Source: Vibrio fluminensis
GTDB lineage: Bacteria; Pseudomonadota; Gammaproteobacteria; Enterobacterales; Vibrionaceae
Direction of reading: 5' to 3'
Length of the DNA stretch: 59,756 nucleotides
Assembly (NCBI RefSeq): GCF_015278125.1
Contig: NZ_JADILO010000034.1
Coordinates: forward strand, 113-59,868
Shown here piece after piece: positions 24,903-33,498 of this stretch. The notes beneath the pieces are model-generated. The model was not told the DNA's origin and did no database searches. It was given only the letters and a program-made list of their open reading frames with translations. The translations under genes were made by a program, and so were the position numbers. The stretch's first letter is position 1; the number at the start of each line of letters is the position of its first letter.

Positions 24903-26258
24903 ATGGCGACTCATTTTGACTATATCTGTATTGGTGGCGGCAGCGGCGGCATCGCATCAGCAAACCGTGCAGCAATGTATGGCGCTAAGGTTGCTCTGAT
25001 TGAAGCAAAAGACCTAGGTGGTACATGTGTAAACGTAGGTTGTGTACCTAAAAAAGTGATGTGGCATGGCGCGCAAATCGCAGAAGCGATGAACCTATAC
25101 GCACCAGATTATGGTTTTGATGTCGACGTTAAAGGCTTCGACTGGAGCAAATTAGTCGAAAACCGTCAGGCTTACATTGGTCGCATCCACCAATCTTACG
25201 ACCGTGTGCTTGGCAACAACAAAGTAAACGTAATCAAAGGCTTTGCTAAGTTCGTTGATGAGAAAACGGTTGAGGTTGATGGCGAACTATACACCGCTGA
25301 TCATATCCTTATCGCCGTCGGTGGTCGCCCTACTATTCCAAACATTCCAGGCGCGGAATACGGCATTGATTCAAACGGTTTCTTTGACCTAGCAGAGCAA
25401 CCAAAACGTGTTGCTGTGGTTGGTGCAGGTTACATCGCAGTTGAAATTGCTGGCGTACTGAGCGCACTTGGCACTGATACACACCTATTCTGCCGTAAAG
25501 AATCACCACTACGTAGTTTTGATCCAATGATCATCGAAACATTGGTAGAAGTGATGAACGCAGAAGGCCCAACTCTGCATACACACTCTGTACCAAAAGA
25601 AGTAGTGAAAGAAGCGGACGGTAGCCTGACACTGCACCTAGAAAACGGTGAGAGCCAAAACGTTGACCAGCTCATTTGGGCTATCGGTCGTCACCCTGCT
25701 ACCGATGCGATCAACCTGAGTGCGACTGGTGTAGCAATCAACGAACGCGGCTACATCAAAGTAGATGAGTACCAAGCAACTAACGTAGCTGGTATCTACT
25801 GTGTTGGTGACATCATGGAAGGCGGCATTGAACTAACACCGGTTGCGGTTAAAGCGGGTCGTCAGCTTTCTGAGCGTCTATTCAACAATAAACCAAATGC
25901 GAAGATGGACTACGCGCTCGTTCCAACAGTGGTATTTAGCCATCCGCCAATTGGCACAATTGGTCTAACAGAACCTGAAGCTATCACTCAATACGGCGAA
26001 GAGAACGTTAAGGTTTACACTTCTGGCTTTACCGCTATGTACACAGCAGTAACCCAACACCGCCAACCATGCAAAATGAAACTTGTGTGTGCTGGCGAAG
26101 ATGAAAAAGTTGTCGGTCTACACGGCATTGGCTTTGCAGTCGATGAGATGATCCAAGGCTTTGGCGTTGCGATGAAGATGGGCGCAACCAAAGCAGATTT
26201 CGACTCAGTTGTGGCTATCCACCCAACGGGTTCAGAAGAATTCGTTACGATGCGTTAA
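24903..26258 (+). CDS. gor: Glutathione-disulfide reductase
   Basis: FAD-dependent homodimeric enzyme that regenerates reduced glutathione with NADPH. The 451 residues match the family. FAD site GGGSGGIASANRAA near the N-terminus, redox disulfide GGTCVNVGCVPKK near residue 40, NADPH site VVGAGYIAVEIAG, and catalytic HPTGSEEF at the C-terminus are present. The start at 24903 (MATHFDY) follows TTGGAGAAAG; the upstream in-frame ATG would add 12 residues absent from the family. It is a single-gene unit ending at a hairpin. Confidence 0.96.
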   Translation: MATHFDYICIGGGSGGIASANRAAMYGAKVALIEAKDLGGTCVNVGCVPKKVMWHGAQIAEAMNLYAPDYGFDVDVKGFDWSKLVENRQAYIGRIHQSYDRVLGNNKVNVIKGFAKFVDEKTVEVDGELYTADHILIAVGGRPTIPNIPGAEYGIDSNGFFDLAEQPKRVAVVGAGYIAVEIAGVLSALGTDTHLFCRKESPLRSFDPMIIETLVEVMNAEGPTLHTHSVPKEVVKEADGSLTLHLENGESQNVDQLIWAIGRHPATDAINLSATGVAINERGYIKVDEYQATNVAGIYCVGDIMEGGIELTPVAVKAGRQLSERLFNNKPNAKMDYALVPTVVFSHPPIGTIGLTEPEAITQYGEENVKVYTSGFTAMYTAVTQHRQPCKMKLVCAGEDEKVVGLHGIGFAVDEMIQGFGVAMKMGATKADFDSVVAIHPTGSEEFVTMR

Positions 26259-26281
26259 TCGCTGAGTTAATCAACAACATT

Positions 26282-26316
26282 AGCCATGCTCCATTTCAAT
26301 GTGCATGGCTTTTTTA
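26282..26316 (+). terminator. Intrinsic terminator of gor
   Basis: An AGCCATGC/GCATGGCT stem, 13-nt loop and T run on the plus strand. Confidence 0.85.
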
Positions 26317-26334
26317 TAAGCGCAATTTAGACAA

Positions 26335-27270
26335 CTAGCCTACACACATTACATTCAATAGTGACTTACCTGATGTCGTTGTCATCTTGCCACTAGTAAA
26401 CAAGGCTGAGTTTTCTGCTCCCCAATATGGCAGATACATTGGCCATTGATTACTTTGCATTACATCGGCATCCAACAATGTTTGCCATTGCTCTCTACTT
26501 GGCACTTCCATGTTCAATGCATGACACACCTGACTCGCTTTAGCAAAATTGAGTCTTGTCCACGGTTTATCATATTCCATATAAAATTGATCATCACCGA
26601 ATGGTAGATAAGGCACTTTAAAAGATAAGTCACCAATCTTTATTTCGCGACGAATCGATATCTCTAACTTGTTTTCCGTAGTCGGTGTAAGTACTGGTGT
26701 CGCTTTTACCGCCGTAACCTTCTGAGGTTTGACAGGTGGAATCAAAGTGGTTGTTTGACGCGCTGGCGCGGTCTTCTCAACTGGCGTGTGCTCTACGGCT
26801 TGAGTCTTATTCGTCTTTTTGACCGCAGGCGCTCCCTTTACGACTTCACGAATAAATGCCTGCTCATAGGATTTTAGTTTTTTGACAGCCTGAAGTTCTT
26901 TACTCGCTGTCGCAAAATCTTGATATGGGCCTATCAAACAACGTGCGTTTTTACCTTCAATTTTCCCCCAAACATCAGTAGAAATATGCTGATAAATCAC
27001 TTTAGCTTCATCAAGAGACAAGGGTTTGGACAACACGCCACATTGAATCCAGAAAGTTGATTCACTCCCTCTCGGCTGCTGTTTTCCCCATAAACCCTTA
27101 CCTATTGGACAAGAAGAGGTTAACAAGGGCAACTCATGAGTTGATGCTTGAGTCGCATCACATAGCACCTCTTGAGCGTTCACAGGCAAAGCAAAGTAAG
27201 CACTACCTAACACCAGCATCGTCAGTAAGTTGGCGCGTACAGCAGATTTCGGTAGCAAATTAATATCCAT
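26335..27270 (-). CDS. Exported SPOR-domain protein
   Basis: A 311-residue protein starting MDINLLPKSA with a hydrophobic segment ending ALPVNA-Q, a probable signal peptide. Residues about 50-120 look like a SPOR domain (STFWIQCGVLSKPLSLDEAK, ARCLIGPYQDFATASKELQA), which binds denuded peptidoglycan glycans at division sites. A Pro/Thr/Lys-rich linker follows, then a C-terminal domain of about 90 residues (WTRLNFAKASQVCHALNMEV, PYWGAENSALF) that I do not recognise. The start at 27270 has AAAGGT upstream; 56 further in-frame codons upstream are probably leader. The exact role is unknown; septal or envelope location is an inference. Confidence 0.75.
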   Translation of the reverse strand: MDINLLPKSAVRANLLTMLVLGSAYFALPVNAQEVLCDATQASTHELPLLTSSCPIGKGLWGKQQPRGSESTFWIQCGVLSKPLSLDEAKVIYQHISTDVWGKIEGKNARCLIGPYQDFATASKELQAVKKLKSYEQAFIREVVKGAPAVKKTNKTQAVEHTPVEKTAPARQTTTLIPPVKPQKVTAVKATPVLTPTTENKLEISIRREIKIGDLSFKVPYLPFGDDQFYMEYDKPWTRLNFAKASQVCHALNMEVPSREQWQTLLDADVMQSNQWPMYLPYWGAENSALFTSGKMTTTSGKSLLNVMCVG

Positions 27271-27461
27271 ATTGGTTATTCGACCTTTGTTGTTATTAAG
27301 TTGGCGCGGATTCTTGGGCAAAAGAAAACTACTCATATTAGAGTAACTTGTATAAGAAACGTTCCTTTTAAAAACCATACTCCCCCCACCAGTGACACTT
27401 ATACCAGCAAAACACGTGTCACTATATTGTAAAATCATTAGCGTTGAGAAAATGTGAATGC

Positions 27462-27492
27462 AAAAAAAGAGCCGTAAATAAAACGACTCTTA
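27462..27492 (-). terminator. Terminator of dgkA-eptA
   Basis: An AAGAG(C)CG hairpin with one internal mismatch and a seven-T run on the minus strand. Confidence 0.65.
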
Positions 27493-27552
27493 GTTTAGGA
27501 AATCTCACCGTTCTAATTCTTAGGCTTCGATCACTGTTTAAAAGCTAAACGA

Positions 27553-29199
27553 CTAATTTTTTATACGGCAACTAGCAAAAATATCGAGTTTTGGCTGATA
27601 AACCTTACTACTCACGTCCATCACGCCCAATAAGGAGTGAAATAAATTGTCATGTGAATGGGTCTCCGTCAGCTTAGCCTGCTGTTTTAAACAATCGATA
27701 TCAATGTTTTTTGTGGTTTGAAATCCTGGTGACATCCAAACGATTAGGGGCACGGTTTTTTGATAGTCAGGGGCAATTGCATACGGAGCACCATGCAAAA
27801 ATAATCCATCTTCCCCTAACGACTCACCATGATCTGAAAGGTAAATTAGCGCGGTATTGTACTTATCCTCCAGTTTGGTTAATCGCTCAATCAACTGACT
27901 TAATACATAATCGGTATAGCGAATCGTATTGTCATAGCTATTGCGAATTTGCTCCTCACTGCAGTTTTCAATATCCGCTCTTGGGCAATCAGGCTGGAAG
28001 AATGCCATCTCTTTAGGATAACGCTTGTAATAAGTTGGACCATGACTGCCAATTAAGTGCAGCGCGATCATGCGGTTACCTGAAAGCTTCTCCACATTCT
28101 GTTCAAAATTTTCCAACAGCACCATGTCATAACAAGTATTGCCATCACAGGTCGCATCAACGCGATGACGATTCATCATTTGACGCTCAATGTGCTTGGC
28201 GACCGTCTTGTCCCCACCATCGTCATCTTCCCATACCATACCAATGTCAGCACGCTTAAGAATATCAATCGCATTGTCTTGGTTCACCGCCACATCATGA
28301 TCATAGTTATCATGAGTTAATAGAGAGAACATACAAGGCAGAGAAACCGCCGTTGCCGTGCCGCATGAGCGTACATCTTGAAATGAGACAACATCTAATT
28401 TTTCTGTGTAAGGGTTGGTTTCACGCGGGTAACCATTGAGCTGATAATTCTGTGAGCGCGCGGTTTCACCAACCACCAGCACCAATAAAGTCGGCTTAGT
28501 CTTCGCCATTGCTAACGCTTCAGTGGATTGATGAGCATCCACTCCCAATTCTTTATATGGAACAGGGGTATAAAAATAGGTTTTGTTGATGTACTTAACC
28601 GTCGCGCCAACAAACTGAGTGGGCACGATAACATGCTTCAAATAGCTATTATTACGCCCAACGGATGCATAATCCTGATAGTAAAGGCCAGCAATCAGTA
28701 CAATGACCAACAATGAGGTCGCCATAGATGCGAACTTAAAGCCCAACAATTTCAGCCAAGATTGTGACCGTATCGGAACCACCGCTAATAAGAGCGCTGG
28801 CAAAAGACCTAAGGCGACAAACCATACTACCGAATAAGTGCTCAAGTAAGCGTTCGCTTCGCCGCTATCGGTTTGCATAATATTAGTGATCATATCTGCA
28901 TCAAAAATAGTGCCGTAATTAAACCCGGCATAGCTCACCAAAGCAGATGAAACCAGTAATAAGATAAAAAAAGGTTTGGTGAAATACGGCCAGCTAAACA
29001 GGTTAAAAATAAAGTTTAGTGCTGCCCAGAAGAAAAAGGGGATCGAAATAATAAAACCAAGGTGCACCGTCTCCATTTGGCTAAAAATATGTTCCAGCTC
29101 TTTATAAATTGGCAAGTTGAGCACCAAAGCAAAATAGAGCGCCAGCAGAGCGGTAATCGATAGATAAGATAATGAAAAACGACGACGAGATTGCATCAT
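27553..29199 (-). CDS. eptA: Phosphoethanolamine transferase, EptA/MCR-like
   Basis: Inner-membrane enzyme that moves phosphoethanolamine from phosphatidylethanolamine to lipid A, lowering surface charge and raising resistance to cationic peptides. The 548 residues show five N-terminal membrane spans, then the periplasmic sulfatase-fold domain. The nucleophile threonine is in VVGETARSQNYQLNGYPR; other signatures are SCGTATAVSLPCMFS, YLSDHGESLGEDGLFLHG and paired cysteines. The ATG overlaps the dgkA stop (ATGA; a second ATG follows at once), so it is coupled to dgkA. The pairing makes sense because the reaction releases diacylglycerol. Substrate specificity for lipid A is from family knowledge. 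Confidence 0.88.
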   Translation of the reverse strand: MMQSRRRFSLSYLSITALLALYFALVLNLPIYKELEHIFSQMETVHLGFIISIPFFFWAALNFIFNLFSWPYFTKPFFILLLVSSALVSYAGFNYGTIFDADMITNIMQTDSGEANAYLSTYSVVWFVALGLLPALLLAVVPIRSQSWLKLLGFKFASMATSLLVIVLIAGLYYQDYASVGRNNSYLKHVIVPTQFVGATVKYINKTYFYTPVPYKELGVDAHQSTEALAMAKTKPTLLVLVVGETARSQNYQLNGYPRETNPYTEKLDVVSFQDVRSCGTATAVSLPCMFSLLTHDNYDHDVAVNQDNAIDILKRADIGMVWEDDDGGDKTVAKHIERQMMNRHRVDATCDGNTCYDMVLLENFEQNVEKLSGNRMIALHLIGSHGPTYYKRYPKEMAFFQPDCPRADIENCSEEQIRNSYDNTIRYTDYVLSQLIERLTKLEDKYNTALIYLSDHGESLGEDGLFLHGAPYAIAPDYQKTVPLIVWMSPGFQTTKNIDIDCLKQQAKLTETHSHDNLFHSLLGVMDVSSKVYQPKLDIFASCRIKN

Positions 29200-29564
29200 A
29201 CTAGTTGCTCCACAATAATCGAGCCCCAAGTGAACAGTGCAAGTAACAGAGCCACCAACACGGCCGCGGAACCAATATCTTTAGCCCGACCACTGAGTTC
29301 ATGCCACTCAGAACCCACTCTATCAACCACTGCCTCTATAGCAGAGTTTAGTAGCTCTACGATAACAACAATGGCAACACTACCAATCATCAGTACTCGC
29401 TCAACCACACCGACGGGTAAGCAGTAAGCCACAATCGATAAAATAGCGAGTAGAGCCACCTCTTGACGAAACGCCGCTTCGTGTTTCCATGCCGCTCCAA
29501 GTCCCTTTATCGAATACCCTGTCGCATCGACGATTCTTGCTATACCTATTTTTCCTGGTTTCAC
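29196..29564 (-). CDS. dgkA: Diacylglycerol kinase
   Basis: Small trimeric inner-membrane kinase that phosphorylates diacylglycerol to phosphatidic acid for lipid recycling. The 122 residues show three membrane spans and the family motif VVELLNSAIEAVVDRVG near residue 70, with the catalytic glutamate, plus HELSGRAKDIGSAAV. The start is GTG at 29564 with a weak TAGGT site. It is the first gene of the dgkA-eptA operon, where it would consume the diacylglycerol made by EptA. Confidence 0.94.
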   Translation of the reverse strand: MKPGKIGIARIVDATGYSIKGLGAAWKHEAAFRQEVALLAILSIVAYCLPVGVVERVLMIGSVAIVVIVELLNSAIEAVVDRVGSEWHELSGRAKDIGSAAVLVALLLALFTWGSIIVEQLV

Positions 29565-29698
29565 TTGCTACCTACTTCTCTCTTTTCGTGCTATCGCACA
29601 GATTGACGAACTGAATCTCAGACAACAATTTTCATCTATTTTTGATGAGAGCGGGCAAAAACAAAGATTTCATATTTAAAACGCAAAATACAGGCATT

Positions 29699-29727
29699 AA
29701 AAAACCGCGAATTAACGCGGTTTTTTT
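29699..29727 (-). terminator. Terminator of the peptide ABC transporter operon
   Basis: AAAACCGCG/CGCGGTTTT stem, 6-nt loop, T runs on both strands. Confidence 0.88.
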
Positions 29728-29742
29728 CATCATGGTTAGTCA

Positions 29743-30681
29743 TTAACCTTTATAAAGTTTTGGGTTAAATACATCACGTAGCCAATCACCTAACAGGTTA
29801 ATCACTAGAACTAGCGTCACTAACACAATACCTGGGAAGGCAGTTATCCACCATGCACCAGAGAAGATGTAGTTAAAACCAATGCTAATTAGCGCACCCA
29901 GTGATGGCTGATCGACTGGCAAGCCCAAGCCGAGGAAAGAAAGTGCCGCCTCAGACATAATCGCATTTGCCACCTGAACCGTTGAAATAACCAAAATTGG
30001 CGATAAACAATTTGGCAGAATATGGCGAAACATAATGCGAGGCGCTTTAAAGCCCATTACGCGAGCCGCTTCCACGTACTCTTTCTTCTTCTCAGCCAAA
30101 ACCGAAGCTCGGATAGTTCGTGCATACTGAGGCCACTCGGCAATACCAATAATCACCACCAGCATCACAACAGCATATTGACTATAAAACTCACTGCCAA
30201 AGCTCGCTTTAAATATCGCGGAGACAATAATCGCAACCATCATAGTAGAGAAAGACAGCTGTACATCAGCAAAACGCATCAAGAAACTATCAATACGTCC
30301 GCCAAAGTAACCCGCAGATAAGCCAATCACGATACCTAAAATTAGCTGCAAACCTACCGCTAAAAAACCAATAGTCAGCGATAGACGTGAGCCATAAAGA
30401 ATCGTCGAAAGAATATCGCGCCCTTGTTCATCCGTACCGAGTAAGAAGCGTTCATCCCCCTCTTCCATCCATGACGGTGGTAGCTCTGAGTCCATTATAT
30501 CAATTGAGCTAAGATCGTATGGGTCAGTCGGTGAAATAATCGGTGCCGCCAGTGCGAGTACCAAAAACATCATAAACACGGCGAAGCTAAACATCGCCAC
30601 TTTGTCACGTAAGAAATAGTACAGAAAATCTGACTGTTTAAATCGCTCCCAACGAGAAGGAGCCGTCACTGTTTGTTCCAT
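29743..30681 (-). CDS. Peptide ABC transporter permease, DppC/GsiD type
   Basis: A 312-residue inner-membrane subunit with an N-terminal cytosolic stretch and about six spans. The permease coupling motif is EAARVMGFKAPRIMFRHILPN near residue 200. The N-terminus (SDFLYYFLRDKVAMFSFAVF) and LGTDEQGRDILSTILYGSR are typical of the C-type permease of peptide transporters. It starts 2 bp after the partner permease, forming the channel with it. It is the last gene of an operon ATPase / binding protein / permease B / permease C, the same order as gsiABCD. Substrate cannot be assigned. Confidence 0.88.
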   Translation of the reverse strand: MEQTVTAPSRWERFKQSDFLYYFLRDKVAMFSFAVFMMFLVLALAAPIISPTDPYDLSSIDIMDSELPPSWMEEGDERFLLGTDEQGRDILSTILYGSRLSLTIGFLAVGLQLILGIVIGLSAGYFGGRIDSFLMRFADVQLSFSTMMVAIIVSAIFKASFGSEFYSQYAVVMLVVIIGIAEWPQYARTIRASVLAEKKKEYVEAARVMGFKAPRIMFRHILPNCLSPILVISTVQVANAIMSEAALSFLGLGLPVDQPSLGALISIGFNYIFSGAWWITAFPGIVLVTLVLVINLLGDWLRDVFNPKLYKG

Positions 30682-30683
30682 GG

Positions 30684-31661
30684 TTATGCTCCTTTTCCTG
30701 TTAGGTCCACTGTTGGGTTAATTAGTCCATATAAAAGGTCGACGATAGTATTGGTGACCACGAAAATTAACCCGACAAAAATGACATAAGCAGTAATCAA
30801 CGGTGTATCAACACGGTTGATCGCCTCGAGGAACAAAAAGCCCATTCCCGGCCATTGGAAGACCGTTTCGGTCAAAATGGTATATGCCACCATAGTACCG
30901 ATTTGAACACCGCCCACCGTGAGTACCGGTAACATGGTGTTCTTCAATGCGTGCTGGTAGTAAATCTTCTTCAGATTAAGCCCTTTTGCTTTCGCGAATT
31001 TAATGTATTCCGAGCTCAAAACCTCAAGCATTTCAGAGCGAACCAGACGAATAAACAACGGCAACATAATCGAAGCCAAAGAGATACAAGGCAGTATTAA
31101 ATGAGAGAGACCATCGAGGGTAAAAAAGCCTGACTCCCAACCAAGAACATTGGCCGTATCACCTCGCCCATAGGAGGGTAACCAGCCGAGCTCAATAGAA
31201 AAGACATACATCAACATAATCGCGGTTAAGAACACCGGGATCGAAATACCAACACTACTCATCGCCATAATGATTTTGGTAAATACACTTTTCGGATGAA
31301 TCGCTGAGTAAACGCCTAAAGGAATAGAAAAAACAATAATAATTAACGTCGCACCAAACACTAACTCGAGAGTGGGTACTAACTTATCCAGAATGACTTC
31401 TGCTGCTGGACGCTTGAAAAAATAAGAAGTGCCTAAATCGCCTTGAAGTGCATCACCGACAAAGCGGGTGTATTTTGTAATGAAGGGATCGTTCAAGCCG
31501 AGCTCGTCACGTAAGGCTTGGCGTTCGGATTCGGAAACCGATTGACCAACAAGCTCACGTAGCGGATCACCCAAGTTATCTTGAATGGCAAACGCCACTA
31601 AACTGATCACAAACATCACTATCAGTGCCTGAAACAGGCGCTTGACCAGAAACGAAAACAT
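30684..31661 (-). CDS. Peptide ABC transporter permease, DppB/GsiC type
   Basis: A 325-residue B-type permease with about six spans. The opening MFSFLVKRLFQALIVMFVI and the coupling motif FAKAKGLNLKKIYYQHALKN near residue 215 are typical. The start at 31661 follows AAGGA; the ATG 13 codons upstream has no site and is not family-like. It pairs with the permease 2 bp downstream. The 186-bp gap to the binding-protein gene carries a strong hairpin. Confidence 0.88.
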   Translation of the reverse strand: MFSFLVKRLFQALIVMFVISLVAFAIQDNLGDPLRELVGQSVSESERQALRDELGLNDPFITKYTRFVGDALQGDLGTSYFFKRPAAEVILDKLVPTLELVFGATLIIIVFSIPLGVYSAIHPKSVFTKIIMAMSSVGISIPVFLTAIMLMYVFSIELGWLPSYGRGDTANVLGWESGFFTLDGLSHLILPCISLASIMLPLFIRLVRSEMLEVLSSEYIKFAKAKGLNLKKIYYQHALKNTMLPVLTVGGVQIGTMVAYTILTETVFQWPGMGFLFLEAINRVDTPLITAYVIFVGLIFVVTNTIVDLLYGLINPTVDLTGKGA

Positions 31662-31733
31662 TCCTTGCCCCTTTAACTTTCCATAGAAATCTAATCGCAC
31701 TCCTGTGCCAATTAGATAATCAGTCTAGAATTC

Positions 31734-31766
31734 GGTACCTAGCTCGACTGAGTAAAGCTAGGTACC
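31734..31766 (-). other. Perfect 11-bp inverted repeat between binding-protein and permease genes
   Basis: GGTACCTAGCT (31734-31744) and AGCTAGGTACC (31756-31766) with an 11-nt loop and no T run. Such intercistronic hairpins often protect the upstream binding-protein message from 3' decay, giving more binding protein than permease. The effect here is inferred. Confidence 0.7.
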
Positions 31767-31847
31767 TCAAAGCTGACAAGAATGGCTAACCATAAGAGCT
31801 ATCAAACAGCTTAGCCAAACTCGTTAAGCAAAATTACTGCACAACGC

Positions 31848-33398
31848 TTACTTAACCACTAAGTCGCCAAAGTATGGGAAGTTCATACCATTAATGATTG
31901 GTTGAATATCCACATTACTTTTCGCTGCCCATGATGGATCTTGCCAGTGTAGTGGTACAAACGCCGCTTCATCATAGAGCGTCGCTTCAACTTGTTTTAG
32001 CATCTCTCCACGTTTTACCAGATCCGTTTCCGTATTCGATGCTTCAACTAGCTTATCCACTTCGGCATTTGAGTAGTAACCACAGTTGTACTGACCTTTG
32101 CCTGTTTCAGCGTTACGCGTCATTGCTAGGAACTCAGTAAAGTTACCTGAATCTTCCGTATCTGGGTGCCAGCCAATCATCAACATGTCAGCGGCACACT
32201 TATCAAATTCAGGCCAGTACTGTGCTTTCGGCATAGTTTTTAGGTCAACCTTGATGCCAATTTTCGACAGCATTGCCGCCGAAGCTTGTGCGATCTTGTC
32301 ATCGTTCACATAGCGGTTGTTTGGCGCCATCATCGTAAGCGTAAAGCCATCTTCATAACCCGCTTCTTTCATCAGCTGCTTAGCTTTTTTCAAGTCATAA
32401 CGTGGTTTCAGATCTTCGTTGTAACCCGCATAACCAACTGGACTCTGCTGAGCCGCCGCCGTTGCTGCGCCCTTCATGATTTTTTTAACGATACCTTCGT
32501 TGTTGATTGCGTAAGTAATCGCTTGACGAACACGGACGTCTTTCAGCGCAGGGTTACTGTTTTGGTTCATTTGGAACGTGATAACGCGAGTACCCGGCAT
32601 CGTATACAGATCAACACTGTCTGCACTCTTGATACGTTTGTAATCATTTGGAGAAACTGGAGCAATCATATCCACATCACCAGAAAGCAATGCCGCAACG
32701 CGCGTCGCGTCTTCTTTGATTGGCACTAATGTAATCTTATCGACGTTACCGGCATCCTTATCCCAGTAATCCGCAAAACGCTCAAATTCAACCTTAACGC
32801 CTTGCTCACGTGAAGTGATCACAAATGGACCAGTACCAGAAACGTTAGTCGATGCAAACGAGTTACCGTGCTTCACTAGCTCTGCTTTATCTTTACCATC
32901 TTCGGTCTTACCGGTGTAGAACTTGCTGTCCATAGGGAAGATGTAGGTTGCCACGTTTTCAATCAGTGGGTAGGTACCATCTGTCTTAACTTCTACCGTG
33001 TAATCATCCACTTTGGTTAGTGACACTAGCGGACCAAAAATACCTTTAAAGTCTGGAGAGCTCTTCAAACGGTTGAAAGTCCAAACCACATCTTCCGCTG
33101 TCAGTTCATTTCCCGAGTGGAACTTCACCCCTTTACGAAGATTGAAACGCATTGTCTCGTTATCAACACGCTCCCAAGACTCTGCCAAGCGCGGCTCAAA
33201 CTTCATCTCTTGGGTAAAGCGAACTAGTGGGTCAAATACCATGTGCGACATTTGCAGAGTACCGCCTGATAGCTGCTCATGCGGATCAAGAGATACCGGA
33301 TCCGCGTCATAAGCCACTGTAATATCAGCTGCGGCTGCACTTAAGCTCAAGCCTGCAGCCATCAATGCGACTGCGATTTTGCTCTTCATGGTTTTCAT
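31848..33398 (-). CDS. Peptide ABC transporter substrate-binding protein (SBP_bac_5)
   Basis: A 516-residue periplasmic binding protein of the DppA/OppA/GsiB class. The signal peptide is MKTMKSKIAVALMAAG...SAAAA, then mature DITVAYDADPVSLDPHEQL. The family segments LRKGVKFHSGNELTAEDVVW and DVRVRQAITYAINNEGIV are visible. The start at 33398 has AAGGAG at good spacing; upstream in-frame ATGs are ignored. It lies between the double ATPase and the permeases. Substrate (peptide, glutathione or other) not determinable. Confidence 0.9.
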   Translation of the reverse strand: MKTMKSKIAVALMAAGLSLSAAAADITVAYDADPVSLDPHEQLSGGTLQMSHMVFDPLVRFTQEMKFEPRLAESWERVDNETMRFNLRKGVKFHSGNELTAEDVVWTFNRLKSSPDFKGIFGPLVSLTKVDDYTVEVKTDGTYPLIENVATYIFPMDSKFYTGKTEDGKDKAELVKHGNSFASTNVSGTGPFVITSREQGVKVEFERFADYWDKDAGNVDKITLVPIKEDATRVAALLSGDVDMIAPVSPNDYKRIKSADSVDLYTMPGTRVITFQMNQNSNPALKDVRVRQAITYAINNEGIVKKIMKGAATAAAQQSPVGYAGYNEDLKPRYDLKKAKQLMKEAGYEDGFTLTMMAPNNRYVNDDKIAQASAAMLSKIGIKVDLKTMPKAQYWPEFDKCAADMLMIGWHPDTEDSGNFTEFLAMTRNAETGKGQYNCGYYSNAEVDKLVEASNTETDLVKRGEMLKQVEATLYDEAAFVPLHWQDPSWAAKSNVDIQPIINGMNFPYFGDLVVK

Positions 33399-33498
33399 TG
33401 CATAACTCCTTATGCGGGATTTCAATCCCTCGTTGTGTTGTGTTTGCATCTATCAAGTAACCAGAGCGTTGATGAACAATACTCTGCTTACACACGAC

